From assembly GCA_049718765.1 (NCBI GenBank), contig JBNARI010000003.1:43036-107035 (forward strand): DNA of 64,000 nt. The letters are read 5' to 3'. Positions 25,015-35,115 of the stretch are shown in pieces (within the stretch, counting starts at the first letter, position 1; the number at the start of each line of letters is the position of its first letter). Under the pieces are notes generated by a model that saw only the letters and a list, made by a program, of their open reading frames with translations, had not been told where the DNA came from and ran no database searches. The translations under genes and the position numbers were made by a program. This DNA is from JBNARI01 sp049718765 (GTDB lineage Bacteria; Bacillota; Sulfobacillia; DUMF01).

Positions 25015-28000
25015 TAACCGCTCACCTCCGTGCCGGCACGGGCCTCGCCGAACCGGGAGAAGCCGAACCGCGCCGTGGAGATCTTCGCATGATACGACAC
25101 CGCGCTGGCGTCGCCACGCGCTACGTGCGCCCAGCACGCTGCCAGGTCGCCCACTTCGCGCGCCACGTCCTCGGTCCAGGTTGTGAGGACATCGCCTGAA
25201 CGCAGGACACGGGTCGCAAGGTCAAACGCTGAGTATTGATCAGCTCCAGGAGCTGCAACAATGCTACCTGCCCAGTCAGCGTTCACGGCAATCTTCACAC
25301 GCTGTGACTGATCAATGAAGCGATCGACAGTTGAATTCTCGCTGTCCGCTCCCGCTTCCAGTGCAGCCACACGCTCCGCCAGTGCCTTGATGACCTGCGC
25401 GATGCTTGCCCCGGCATCTGCTACCCTGTTGAGTGATATGCTGCGCTTTATCACGGCTCGGTCAACCGCCCACGTCATCTCTGCAATTTGATACAACCCA
25501 TCGATTCCTCTGTCGGGCAGGTACACGTGCACGATCTTGCCAGCCCTCAGCCCCGGTTCATAGACGTTCATCGTGCCGTGCTGCTTGGGCCAGGCCTTCT
25601 CGCGGAGTATCTTCCGTGCAGTCTCACGCGCTTGCAGTGGATCTGCGATTTTCGAGTCGTTCACCACTTGGTCGTGCCGGCCATACAACGCAATGCTCCC
25701 TGGCTCCTCAAGGTGCACCCGGACCGGCCGCATGGCCTGGTAGGTGACCTCGATTACTGCGCCACTCGCCGGGGCGACCTGGAAACGCACATAGCGCCCT
25801 TCGGGGTTGATTACGCAGTCTTTTCCCTGCGGCCAGTAGGGAGTCTCGTAAGCCCAGGCTTTCTCGACCCCGTTCACTTTAACTGTGACCGGCTCGAAAG
25901 GTCTTGCCGGCAGGACGAAGTACGTTTCCTGGCCGTCGGCTACTTTGCGGAAAGCGTCAGGCTGGTACAGCGTCTGGCCTCCGAGGATGTACACCGAGTT
26001 TACTATCTCTTCGTCCTGGCCGAATTCCGCTGTTCCGGATTCGATATTGAGGTTCGCAACCGAAAGCGCCCTCGGGTGTACCTCTGCTCCCGGATCGAAG
26101 AACCTGAATATCTTCCGTCCGCCGTCCCAGTCGACTCGCCAGGTCCAGCCGAGGACCTGGGCAATCTTGTCGGTGGCTTCGGCAAGACTTTCCCACTTCA
26201 CGACCCATTTCTCGGCGACTTTAGGGTTGTCGGCCACGTCGAGGACCAGGTTGTCTTCCGGTGCGTACTGCTGCCAGAGGGCCCGGACAATGTCGGTGTA
26301 CTTGGTCTGCACCCAGGCTCCGGAAACCAGGACCGACTGGGCTCTCGTTGCGTAATCTTGCGCAGTGACCCGGACCTCGTGGACCAGCGAACTGACCGAT
26401 ACGACGCTGGCCGACACAATCCTGCCGCCCCAGACGATGTTCTCGCCGGAATCGCTGAGGTAGACGTGCACATCTGCACCCTGCTGGCAGAGGGAAAGAA
26501 CCTGCGGCGTCGGATCGGGAATCACGAACGAACACTCGCCGACACGAGAAGCGACGCTCTCTTTGATCTGCAGTCCGCGCGTTAGGACCGATATCCCATT
26601 GATGAACACCTGCGAGAGCACCTGATACACCTCGCCTGTCACTGAATCATACAGCGGAGCCATGAGGTCGCCAGCCAAAAGCGCGCCCAGGAGCTGGGCT
26701 TCGTCAAGCAGTCCGGTCACATCGCCAGGGGGGAATGTGGCTATGTCCTTGCCCAGTACGGACGCTAGCGCCAGGGTTTCAGCCCGCTTGGCCTCGATGT
26801 CGCGCCGGGTCTCGTCCGCTAGGGCCAGGACCTCGTCGCGCAGCAACGTGATAGCCCTCACCACGCCATCTACGATGCTCATTTCGTCCTGGACCTGACG
26901 GAGCATTGCAAGGGCAGCCTGAATCTGGTCCGCCGTCGTGATGCTAAGTCCCTGGAGTGCTGCTGCGACGGCTTTGGCAACATCGTCGGCCACAGCTACG
27001 GAGAGCCCGAGACTCTTGGCGATAGCAAACGTGTTGAGATCCACAACGCTTGTCGAGTCTCCCGCTGCCTTCTGTGCAGCCAAGGCAATGGCTTCCGAAA
27101 GAGCCATGGAGGACGCAGCAGCCTTGATGGCCTGTAACGCCAGGGCATCAATATGGCTGATAGCGTCGCTCAGAATCGTGCTTACTACTTTGACCAAGTC
27201 GTCAGTCGTAGCGGCCCGGGTCCCTTCGTCGCCGAACAACACTGAGCCAAACGCAGACCGTCCAAACCTAGCTCCGCCGATTGCTGCAGACATATCAGCA
27301 GACTGCAACACGGAGCCCAGGTCGAGCGCAATGTCCTCAAGTTGTACACCCGCAGTTTGTGCTATCGCGTCAGCCAGAGCTACTGCCTCGCCGCTTAGAG
27401 ACTTAGCAACTTGCGCTGCGGCCTGATCGCCGAACGCGAGCGCCAGTTCAACAACCTTCGTTGCTTTACTCGTCAGAGAATCCACCACCGGTGCTACTGT
27501 GTCGGTAATACACTTCTCACTGGCCATGCTTAACAGGGCATCTGAGACAGCCAGCAGCGACTCAACTGCTCGGGCAACCTGAAGCGCGACGGCATCGCTC
27601 GCCGTTGCGGTTTCGTTCGGTTTGTGAGCCACGAGACCCGACGCAATTGCATCCAGCAGCGCAGGATTCTCTGCAGCCAGCCTGTCCACAGCGGACCTTA
27701 TGGCATCAGCCAGGGTCTCCAGGTCCTCCGCAAGTACGCCGAAACCGATCTCGCTTGCTATGGCGTCATGGAGGCTTATGGCTTCGCCAGGCTGTTGGTT
27801 GTCAAAGGATTCATGGCCGAAACGCGCAAGTCCGAACAAGGAAACACGCCCGGGATAGGCATCAATTACAGATCGAATCGCGTCGGCCAAAGAAACAAGG
27901 TCTGCCAGGACCTTGTTCGAAATTGCCTGCAGCGAATCAGTACTACTCGCACTATCAGCGGCCACTTTCCCGGCGCCATTCGCGAGGGCGTCCGCAATGG

Positions 28001-28865
28001 CGAGAACATCGGATAGTGATTTTGAAGCAGCTATGACCAACGCTTCCGTCAACGCAATCAGGTCCGAAGCAACAGTGGCAGAGGACTTTGCCAGATAATC
28101 GGATACTGGGGTGCTATCGCTGAAGGCCTGTGGTGCATAAAGCCTGAACCATGCATCGGCCAAGCTCACAGGGTCGTCACCGAGCTCCTTGGCGATGTTC
28201 AGAGCCAGCGCATCAGCCAGGAGTATCGAATCAGCTCTGGAAGCCCCTGTGGCAGAAGCAATAGCATCGGCGAGGGTCAACGTGTCCGCCAGGGCTTTCG
28301 CCACGGCTATACTGAAGCCATCGGCAAGCACCAGCACATCTGAAGGGCCCAATGTTGCCCCTGCTGCATACGCATCAGCTAAACTTAGAGCGTCGCTTAG
28401 CACCTTCTGCACAGAAGACGTCAGCAGGTCGCTCAATGTTGCAGAGTCACCCTGGACCGCTGCCACGACTCGAGCGACCGATTCGGTCAACATCAGCGCA
28501 TCAGCCAGCTGTGCCGAGAAGCCCTGCCACGCGGTATCAGACAGGCTCGCCGAGTCGCTCTTCAGAGCAGATAACTGAACTGACTTATCTTCTGCCAGAA
28601 CTAGCGATTCGTCAGCCTGCTTTGAAACCAGCTTCATCACGATGTCTATCCCATACGCCCCGGGTATTGCTGCGTTTTCCAGAGCAAGAAGATCTGAAAT
28701 TGCTTTACCAACGGCACTCCTCAGCGAGTCAGCTAAACTCACAGTGTCGGCCAGGGCCTTTGCAAAGGACTTCTGCAGAGTGTCCAGTATGCTAAGCTGC
28801 TGCTCACTAAGCTCCTCAACCCCGAATCTAGCTGTGCCAAACAGCCCTGTACCGAACCGTGCCAT
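25014..28865 (-). CDS. Giant tail/baseplate protein with tandem repeats
   Basis: 1283 residues in two parts. About residues 20-700 are many degenerate repeats of some 20-30 residues with the pattern LADALxLADAIA..KxLxD, predicted helical. They are punctuated by RFG/FG clusters (MARFGTGLFGTARFG at the start, LFGLARFG near 350, ARFGRSAFGSVLFG near 550 and ARFGFSRFG at the end). About 745 to the end is a baseplate-hub-like domain: LTRGLQIKESVASRVGECSF, ADVHVYLSDSGENIVWGGRI, YQIAEMTWAVDRAVIKRSIS. Probably the tail tip/receptor module. Confidence 0.82.
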   Translation of the reverse strand: MARFGTGLFGTARFGVEELSEQQLSILDTLQKSFAKALADTVSLADSLRSAVGKAISDLLALENAAIPGAYGIDIVMKLVSKQADESLVLAEDKSVQLSALKSDSASLSDTAWQGFSAQLADALMLTESVARVVAAVQGDSATLSDLLTSSVQKVLSDALSLADAYAAGATLGPSDVLVLADGFSIAVAKALADTLTLADAIASATGASRADSILLADALALNIAKELGDDPVSLADAWFRLYAPQAFSDSTPVSDYLAKSSATVASDLIALTEALVIAASKSLSDVLAIADALANGAGKVAADSASSTDSLQAISNKVLADLVSLADAIRSVIDAYPGRVSLFGLARFGHESFDNQQPGEAISLHDAIASEIGFGVLAEDLETLADAIRSAVDRLAAENPALLDAIASGLVAHKPNETATASDAVALQVARAVESLLAVSDALLSMASEKCITDTVAPVVDSLTSKATKVVELALAFGDQAAAQVAKSLSGEAVALADAIAQTAGVQLEDIALDLGSVLQSADMSAAIGGARFGRSAFGSVLFGDEGTRAATTDDLVKVVSTILSDAISHIDALALQAIKAAASSMALSEAIALAAQKAAGDSTSVVDLNTFAIAKSLGLSVAVADDVAKAVAAALQGLSITTADQIQAALAMLRQVQDEMSIVDGVVRAITLLRDEVLALADETRRDIEAKRAETLALASVLGKDIATFPPGDVTGLLDEAQLLGALLAGDLMAPLYDSVTGEVYQVLSQVFINGISVLTRGLQIKESVASRVGECSFVIPDPTPQVLSLCQQGADVHVYLSDSGENIVWGGRIVSASVVSVSSLVHEVRVTAQDYATRAQSVLVSGAWVQTKYTDIVRALWQQYAPEDNLVLDVADNPKVAEKWVVKWESLAEATDKIAQVLGWTWRVDWDGGRKIFRFFDPGAEVHPRALSVANLNIESGTAEFGQDEEIVNSVYILGGQTLYQPDAFRKVADGQETYFVLPARPFEPVTVKVNGVEKAWAYETPYWPQGKDCVINPEGRYVRFQVAPASGAVIEVTYQAMRPVRVHLEEPGSIALYGRHDQVVNDSKIADPLQARETARKILREKAWPKQHGTMNVYEPGLRAGKIVHVYLPDRGIDGLYQIAEMTWAVDRAVIKRSISLNRVADAGASIAQVIKALAERVAALEAGADSENSTVDRFIDQSQRVKIAVNADWAGSIVAAPGADQYSAFDLATRVLRSGDVLTTWTEDVAREVGDLAACWAHVARGDASAVSYHAKISTARFGFSRFGEARAGTEVSG

Positions 28866-28868
28866 GCC

Positions 28869-29009
28869 TTACACCTCGCCGTGCACCTGCCTCAGGTGCT
28901 CACGGTATGCTTCCGCCGTGGCCTGCTCATCCCAGTCTGCGCCGTCTGCGTTCAGGACCTGAAACTTTGCACCGCATTTGCACGTGATATGAGCTATCTG
29001 CTCGTTCAC
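28869..29009 (-). CDS. Small zinc-finger-like phage protein
   Basis: 46 residues from GTG 29009. TCKCGAKFQVLNADG has a Cys-x-Cys knuckle and the C-terminus has REHLRQVHGE, so a C2H2-like zinc site is possible. It fills the gap between two tail genes and is tightly packed with both. Confidence 0.6.
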   Translation of the reverse strand: MNEQIAHITCKCGAKFQVLNADGADWDEQATAEAYREHLRQVHGEV

Positions 29010-29035
29010 TTCCAAGCCCAATCACTCCTCAAACC

Positions 29036-30148
29036 CTACGAGGCTCCAATGCCCACCAGAGCACTACACAGCTCAAATGCAGATTGCGCCGTGCTACCAT
29101 TCACGTACCTGGCCCGCACGTAGCGCCTGAACACCTTGATCTCCAGCTCCTTGTATTCGCCAGCACCTACTGCTATAGACGCCGCCTGCCTCCACGTTGA
29201 GCCGTCTCTGCTGACATCGATGTAGAGAGTGCCGGGCTGGTCGGCATACACGCTCACCCGGAACTTGTTGTACTGGCCTGTTGAGCCTGTATCGCGCGTC
29301 GTGCCAGTAAATGAAGCGTTCGCTCCAAGCGGCGTTGTAGTGTCTGCGTACCAAGCCAGTCGGTCATAGCAGTACCCCGTCAGGCCGCCACCTGTAATGT
29401 AAGCTCCAACTCCCTGGCCGGGCACGATATTCCCGCGTCCTGCCGTGATCTCAGCAGTCAGCTCTGCGTAATCCTGCACAGCGACGGAAGCAAGGTACAA
29501 CGTTGTGCTGGACGCTGGGGCTGTGCTCAGGTTTTTTGCACGTATTTGTACGTAGTACCGCTTGTTGGGGTCTGGAATGTCGCGGTGACGCACGATAGAC
29601 TGAGAACGCCCAGAAGTGCTGTCACAGTATCTCTGGTGCCAGAAGACCTCGTCCACAAATGCTTCAATCTCGTAGATGGCATACCCGGATGTCGCTGTCG
29701 AAAGCCCGTTATCTCCTGAAGTCTGCAGCGCACCATCACCGTTCTGGTAGCAGATCTTCGCATACTGAGCATTTGCGCTGTCGAACTTCCATGAAGCACG
29801 ATCCTTGTCGTCTTCTGCGATGATTTCCAGGTAAAACTCTTGGTTGGCAATGCGCTGGGACAAATACGCAGGGATCATCACCCGAAACGGGATGGTGAAC
29901 AGACGTTTAGACCGGATGATGGTTTCTGTGTTTGGCGTAGTCCCGGTTGCTATCCTAAGCTCGCCCGCTGTGACCGTGATAGTGTGGCCGCTGCCTTGTT
30001 GGATAATGTCCCACTCGTCCGGGTTAAGCGAAGACCCGTTGAAGTCGTCACGGAACTTCTGCTGCATGGTTTTGATTTTGAGCAGGTCTTCTACATCGTC
30101 CCAGGCGGCATAAGGAACGCCTGTTGAGTCGCGAGGCAAAGTGGGCAT
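29036..30148 (-). CDS. Minor tail protein / tail fibre with beta-sandwich domains
   Basis: 370 residues. The N-terminus starts MPTLPRDSTGVPYAAWDDVE; a long beta-rich middle follows (RDDFNGSSLNPDEW, a concanavalin-like start), and the C-terminus holds QYNKFRVSVYADQPGTLYID and VGAGEYKELEIKVFRRYVRA, a domain typical of phage receptor proteins. Position between tape measure and baseplate genes fits a tail-tip role. Binding target unknown. Confidence 0.7.
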   Translation of the reverse strand: MPTLPRDSTGVPYAAWDDVEDLLKIKTMQQKFRDDFNGSSLNPDEWDIIQQGSGHTITVTAGELRIATGTTPNTETIIRSKRLFTIPFRVMIPAYLSQRIANQEFYLEIIAEDDKDRASWKFDSANAQYAKICYQNGDGALQTSGDNGLSTATSGYAIYEIEAFVDEVFWHQRYCDSTSGRSQSIVRHRDIPDPNKRYYVQIRAKNLSTAPASSTTLYLASVAVQDYAELTAEITAGRGNIVPGQGVGAYITGGGLTGYCYDRLAWYADTTTPLGANASFTGTTRDTGSTGQYNKFRVSVYADQPGTLYIDVSRDGSTWRQAASIAVGAGEYKELEIKVFRRYVRARYVNGSTAQSAFELCSALVGIGAS

Positions 30149-30194
30149 TCGGCTTCATCACCTCTGATCCGCCATCAAGCTGCTCGTAGGAACA

Positions 30195-30413
30195 TTAGGA
30201 TTTGATATACCCATCTGCGCAACAAGAAGTAGGTCGGCCACACAGTCGCTTGACAATATCATCCATCACGACTTCCAAGGCCTTACCGAGCACTTCAGGC
30301 GTAACTATGGAATCGGATGGACTAATTTCTACTCTCACGACAACAGACGTTCTCCCCTCGTTGAGGATAATCCGCTGTGTCAGGTCAGTTATTACAGGTG
30401 GAAGAGTTGTCAT
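30195..30413 (-). CDS. Small phage protein
   Basis: 72 residues, GGGGAG before ATG 30413. Beta strands (TSVVVRVEIS) then a helix (GKALEVVMDDIVKRLCG) and a Cys-rich end. No family recognised; lies directly downstream of the intron-split gene. Confidence 0.6.
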   Translation of the reverse strand: MTTLPPVITDLTQRIILNEGRTSVVVRVEISPSDSIVTPEVLGKALEVVMDDIVKRLCGRPTSCCADGYIKS

Positions 30414-30492
30414 TTATGGCATCTCCCCAGATACAGGCTTACCGCTCCGAGGCAGGCTCTCCCGCCCCAATCATTCATCTCAAAATTGACGA

Positions 30493-31251
30493 TCAGCCTA
30501 TAGTCCACGTCCACGTCAGCGTGAGACTATCATTACTCTTTCCCCCGGCAAGTTTCCCTGCCGGCCTGACTATATCTTCACCCTTCTAGGGGGTGTCGGG
30601 CGCTTGCGGCGGATTATCGTTTCCTCACCGCCTAGTCGATGAACCTTCCTCTCCCCTGGGCCCAAGGCTTACGTGAGAGGCTTGGCTGCTGATTGCCCAA
30701 TCCCGGTAATTTTTGAACCATCGCGCCTGCCGTCACCGGCTACGCTGTGGTTACCGGGCTCTAAGGGCTTCCCAGCAATTCACCCGATTTGCAGCACGGC
30801 CTTATAGCCCTGCGGGGCAGCAAATGAGTCTACCCTTATTGATCACGCTGAACGTAATCCTGCTGTACATCGTCCCGGCTGTGGCCGCATTGAAGATGCC
30901 AGCCTCTGTTATGGCCCCTGTGCCGTTACCCGCACCAAACGTCGCGCTCAACGTCAGCACGTTGTTGGACCGAGATTTGGTGACAGTAACCCTGGTACCG
31001 ACTTCGGCTCCCAGGGCCGTATCGGTGGCCGCCGGAGCAGTAGTCCCGGTGCCTATTCCCATGTGGCTCGGCTTGGCGATACTAGGCGAGTCAAGCAGTT
31101 GTTCTGTAATCGCGTACTTGCCGTTGTTGACGATGAGGTTCTTAACGAGCCTGCGCTCCTTAAGCCTACCGTGCTCGTCGAAGAGTTCAACCAGGCACTG
31201 CCCACGAACTCCCGACTTACTTCTCAGCCTTCTCAGCAGGTCGAATACCAT
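30493..31251 (-). CDS. Phage tail protein gene, split by a group I intron
   Basis: Exon 1 is 31251-30832 and exon 2 is 30537-30493. The joined protein is 154 residues. Exon 1 gives HMGIGTGTTAPAATDTALGA and AGIFNAATAGTMYSRITFSV, then INKG; read straight on, it would end in an unrelated RLICCPAGL. Splicing instead adds SNDSLTLTWTWTIG, the usual end of this phage protein family. Reading frame is preserved across the junction GGT/AGT. Lies between tape measure and tail-fibre genes. Confidence 0.85.
30538..30831 (-). ncRNA. Group I intron (probable subgroup IA), no ORF
   Basis: 294 nt. The upstream exon ends in T (GGGT) and the intron ends in G (GGGAAAG), as required. Core pairings visible on the minus strand: P3 TCGGG/CCCGA, P4 CTGGG/CCCAG, P7 GACTA/TAGTC within the hallmark AAGATATAGTC (30568-30578), P8 GGCGG/CCGCC, a P7.1/7.2-like hairpin CACCC/GGGTG typical of subgroup IA, and P9 CCGGCA/TGCCGG. 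A P1 with U.G at the splice site can be drawn with GCCC or GCCCTTA inside the intron. No homing endonuclease is encoded. Fold drawn by eye. Confidence 0.88.
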
Positions 31252-31297
31252 CCTGACTCCTCCTCCTTAATGCCTCTGCAAGCTGCCTCAAACGTAA

Positions 31298-31327
31298 GAG
31301 CCCCGGGACTTCCGCCTTCCGGGGCTC
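31298..31327 (-). terminator. Hairpin after the tape measure gene
   Basis: Stem GAGCCCCGG/CCGGGGCTC (9 bp, 12-nt loop), followed on the minus strand by TTACGTTT. Probably an attenuator within the tail operon. Confidence 0.65.
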
Positions 31328-31383
31328 CGTATTACCGCTGTTCAGTTGGATTTTGACCGAGCACTTAACTTCCAGTTTGTCAT

Positions 31384-34300
31384 TCAATGTCGCATCACCC
31401 CCCGCCGGCGAAGTTCGGAGACAATGGCTGCGCCTATCCGTTGGCCAGCATCGGTGCCGTCCTGGAAGGTGCAGTTCGATATCGTCACGTGGATCGTAGG
31501 TGCGCCTGCAAACGCAGGCATGGCCGCGACAGGTCCCAGGCGCGCCAGATCGGGCAGCCTGAACGAGCGCGGCAGAACGATCTCTCCCTTCTGCAGTATG
31601 ACAGGCACCTCATCCGGCGCGAGCCGCGTCAGCCGCTTGAACAGCTCGGCAAGCGGGTTGCTCTGCACGATCCCGCCCTCGTGCATCTTCGACCAGTCGA
31701 TGACCGTTCTCGATGCTTCTTCGGGAATGCCGTACTTTGCCTGGATCGCCGCGTTCTCGGCGTGCAGGGCATCCTGTATCGCCTTCTTCTGCTCGGGTGA
31801 TAGGTTGGGGTTATTCTGGACTTCCCACCACTTCTGGCTGTTCTCCCGAAGCTTTGCCAGGTCGGATGCAGAGATGCTCCTTATCTGGCTGGCATAGGCG
31901 GACACAGATGCCTGTGCTGCACTGCTCGTGGTCGTCTTTGCTCCGGATGCCGCCAGGGCTGTGGAGATCATCTTGTTCAGCTCGTCGATGTACGGCCCAA
32001 TGCCCTCGATGAGACGCTCACCAAAGGTCTTGCCGAGGTCTTTCCAGCCCTCGCCATATTGCTGCATTAGCTCCAGTATCTCGGCATGCTTGCCGGCGAG
32101 GATCATCTTCTCTGCTTCGGCCTGGAGCGCTGCGTCTTGCAACAGGCGCGGATAGTACTCGTTCTCGAGGTAATCCAGTTCCTTTTGCTTGGTCGCCTGG
32201 AAGGCCTTCAGAGACTGCTCCTGCTGGTAGCGGATGTCTTCGAGCTGCTTTTGAAGCTGCTTCTTTCGCTCTTCGCGCTGCGCAAGTATCTGTTGCCTTT
32301 CTTGCTCAGCAAGCTCTTTTGCAAGCTCCATCTGCAGCTTCTGCCGCTCGGTCGGGTCGATTTCCTCCGCAATCTTGGCCTGCAGCTCCAGGATCCTAGC
32401 TCTTTGCTCAGCTTGCTTCGCTTCTTCTTCCTCTTTGCGTGTCAGCTCGTCTATCGCGTCGATCTCCGCCCAGATCGAGCGGATCTGGAGCCTGAGCGCG
32501 TCGTTTGTGGCCTCTTCCCGAGCCCACCGCTCCCGGTCGATCTCGGCAATGATTGCATCCACGCGCTCTTTCTCGGCATCGATGGCATCCCTGACCGCCT
32601 TCGTGCGCTCTTCTTTTTCCTTCTCGTACCGCTTCCTCAGCGCAGAGACGAGGGCATCGTTCAGCCTGTCGATCGACTCGATCTGCTGATTCTTGACCTC
32701 CTCGGCCAGCTGCTTGAATCGGTCCTGGACCTCCTGCGCGGCTTCTGACAAGGCGTTCTTCAAAGACTGCGCAGCCTCGCCGGAGTCGTCCTTGATGAGC
32801 GACGCGACCTTGGCGGAGGCCCTGCCGAGCTTTTCAAGCAGGGCAAGTGCAGCCTCTTCCGACCTACCCTTCACCGCGGCTTCAACCAGAGCAGCAGCAT
32901 CACTCAGCTCGTCCGCAAGCTCCCGTCCCGTCACGCCGCCTATGGCTCGCACCGCAACCATTGCCGACGCGAACGCGTTCTGCAGCCTGACCGCCGCCTT
33001 GTCAGTACCTTCTCCGAGCGTGTTGCCGGCTTCCGAGATGAGCTTCTCGATCGCGGACACCGCTTTGTCTACTGCTTGCTTCGCCTCTTCTGCGCCAAGT
33101 CCGAAGCCGTCGCCCAGCCCCGTCTCGGCCTTTCTACCAGCCTCGGTGGCTTTGTCACCGACACTCTGGAGCCCGGGGATGATCGCGCCGAAAGCCTCCT
33201 TAGCCTTGGCCTTCGCCGCTGTGAATATCGCTGCCAGGTCAGACCCTATTGCCTTGCCCAGCACGGAGCCCGTGGCCTTCAGCTCTTCCCACCGCTGCCC
33301 CAGGTTGCGTGAGGCTTCCAAGATATCCGCCTTCGCTTTGTCCAAGGCTTTCGCAGAAGACTCCTCAAATCCAGCAAACCACTCGGCGCCGCCTTCGAGT
33401 GCTGCCTGTATGCCGCCCACAAGCTCTCTGGCGCCAGGTATCTTACCGAAAACCTCCGCTACTTTTGCCCCGAAGCGAAGCACGTTACCGAGCGTGACAT
33501 TGAGAACCTTTGCAACCCCAAGCTGCATCTCACGGAGCACAACCGCGATCCCGCTCCAGCCCAGGGCAAACGTGGCCTTAATCGTCTCCCAGAGAGCGCG
33601 GAAGAATGGGGGCACGTCCTTCCAGTTTCGGTACAACTCGAAGGCCAATACTGCAACGGCAGTAACCGCAGCCCCGATCGCGAGGAATACAGGATTAACG
33701 CCAGTCAAAGCCTGAATCGCAGCCTTAAACTTGCCCAGCACACCGCTGCTGTCTCTAATGGCCATAGTAAACAATTTGGCCTGATACCGGCCCTTCTCCA
33801 CTATGCTTGATATCAGCTCGGGTATACCCTTTGCTGCCTTCTCTAACGCCATGGAGGTCTTCAAAACCGCGAAGCTTGTCGCGACCCCAAGGATCACTGG
33901 TTTTATCTTCGGCCAGTTGTCTGCGATGACTCCTGCAAGCTGAGCCGCCTTGCTTCCAGCTTCCGCGATCGCCCGAGCTATCGTCAGCGCAACGGGTCGG
34001 ATGGATTCCCACGCATCCCGGATCACCGGCACGAATTTGCTAGCCGCAGAAGTAACGCTCTTCCAGAAATCATTGAGTGTCGCAAGTACCGGATCCAACT
34101 CCTCGCGCAACTTGCTTCCCTTTGGCACCAGCAGGTCGTATACCGCGGCAAGCCCGGCTTTGCGTCTCGACTCGGCCTCCACGCCCGCTATTCCTGAAGC
34201 AGCCTTGGTTGCCCCAACGTACGCTTCCCGTATCCTGCTCGTCCAGTCTCTTATGCCCTTTAGCCACTCCGTCATGTCAGCGAAAGGCCCCGAAGTTAGG

Positions 34301-35046
34301 TCTTTGAACAGCATCTTCACGTTGTCTCTAATGGTAGAGACAACACCGGGAAACGTGTCAGCGAATTTATCCATCATTCCACCGAACTGCTCTTCCATGC
34401 CTCTGACGAGAATCCCGATGGCTTGCTCTGCCGGGATTAAACCCTTTTCGGCCAGCTTTTGAACCTCTGGGACGGACCTGCCCATGACTTGTGCAAGCAT
34501 GTCCCAGGCTCGAATTCCCGACTCCGTGAGCTGGCGCATTTCTTCACCGGTGACCTTGCCTTTAGCACGCATCTGCCCGAGCGCAAGGATGATACGGTTG
34601 ATGCCTTCCGTGCCCTTGCCCATTGCAGCTGCGGCGTTGCCTACCGCCTGCAAGGTCGGTAAGACCTCATCAGCGTTGAACCCAAGTGCCAGCATCCTCT
34701 GCGTGGCGTCCATCAGCTCAGGAAATTCAAACGGAGTGCGCGCTGCAAATGCCTCCAGGTCCTTCAGCAGGCTGGCAGCTTTCTCAGTAGACCCGAGCAT
34801 CGTCTCCAGAGCCATACCGGCCTGCTGGAACTGTGTATTCAGGCCGATAAACGTGTTACCCAGAGCCCGCGCAGTTGCTGTGAAGCCTTGCCACAGCCCA
34901 ATGCCTGCTGCGAAGCTGGCAGCCTGCTTCACTAGACCGCCAAGAGTGCTGCCAGCCTTCCGGGCCTGCTGGTCGATCTCACGAAGTTGCATAAGGGCCA
35001 TGTTGCCCTGGAGGTCTACTACGCCGAAAAGCCTGAACAACTCCAT
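31384..35046 (-). CDS. Tail tape measure protein
   Basis: 1220 residues from ATG 35046 (GGAGTGAAGG upstream). N-terminus MELFRLFGVVDLQGNMALMQ and the region FEFPELMDATQRMLALGFNA, then MRAKGKVTGEEMRQLTESGI, are the conserved TP901/Phi-type tape measure domain. Several hydrophobic helices occur near 380-520, and a long Lys/Glu-rich coiled coil spans about 830-1010. Sets tail length and helps DNA ejection. The length implies a tail of roughly 180 nm by the usual rule, which is inference. Confidence 0.93.
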   Translation of the reverse strand: MELFRLFGVVDLQGNMALMQLREIDQQARKAGSTLGGLVKQAASFAAGIGLWQGFTATARALGNTFIGLNTQFQQAGMALETMLGSTEKAASLLKDLEAFAARTPFEFPELMDATQRMLALGFNADEVLPTLQAVGNAAAAMGKGTEGINRIILALGQMRAKGKVTGEEMRQLTESGIRAWDMLAQVMGRSVPEVQKLAEKGLIPAEQAIGILVRGMEEQFGGMMDKFADTFPGVVSTIRDNVKMLFKDLTSGPFADMTEWLKGIRDWTSRIREAYVGATKAASGIAGVEAESRRKAGLAAVYDLLVPKGSKLREELDPVLATLNDFWKSVTSAASKFVPVIRDAWESIRPVALTIARAIAEAGSKAAQLAGVIADNWPKIKPVILGVATSFAVLKTSMALEKAAKGIPELISSIVEKGRYQAKLFTMAIRDSSGVLGKFKAAIQALTGVNPVFLAIGAAVTAVAVLAFELYRNWKDVPPFFRALWETIKATFALGWSGIAVVLREMQLGVAKVLNVTLGNVLRFGAKVAEVFGKIPGARELVGGIQAALEGGAEWFAGFEESSAKALDKAKADILEASRNLGQRWEELKATGSVLGKAIGSDLAAIFTAAKAKAKEAFGAIIPGLQSVGDKATEAGRKAETGLGDGFGLGAEEAKQAVDKAVSAIEKLISEAGNTLGEGTDKAAVRLQNAFASAMVAVRAIGGVTGRELADELSDAAALVEAAVKGRSEEAALALLEKLGRASAKVASLIKDDSGEAAQSLKNALSEAAQEVQDRFKQLAEEVKNQQIESIDRLNDALVSALRKRYEKEKEERTKAVRDAIDAEKERVDAIIAEIDRERWAREEATNDALRLQIRSIWAEIDAIDELTRKEEEEAKQAEQRARILELQAKIAEEIDPTERQKLQMELAKELAEQERQQILAQREERKKQLQKQLEDIRYQQEQSLKAFQATKQKELDYLENEYYPRLLQDAALQAEAEKMILAGKHAEILELMQQYGEGWKDLGKTFGERLIEGIGPYIDELNKMISTALAASGAKTTTSSAAQASVSAYASQIRSISASDLAKLRENSQKWWEVQNNPNLSPEQKKAIQDALHAENAAIQAKYGIPEEASRTVIDWSKMHEGGIVQSNPLAELFKRLTRLAPDEVPVILQKGEIVLPRSFRLPDLARLGPVAAMPAFAGAPTIHVTISNCTFQDGTDAGQRIGAAIVSELRRRGVMRH

Positions 35047-35115
35047 CTTGCCTTCACTCCAGATGAAGGATTTTGTTCCCAAACGTCATATCCTTAGCGG
35101 TGGGAGGTGGTGTCC

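Noticed and set aside
27605..28036. Plus-strand frames opposite the giant tail protein
   Set aside because: They mirror the codon bias of the repeat-rich minus-strand gene and have no ribosome sites.
25014..28865. Repeats of the tail protein as DNA direct repeats
   Set aside because: The periodicity is at protein level and degenerate; no long identical DNA repeats were seen.
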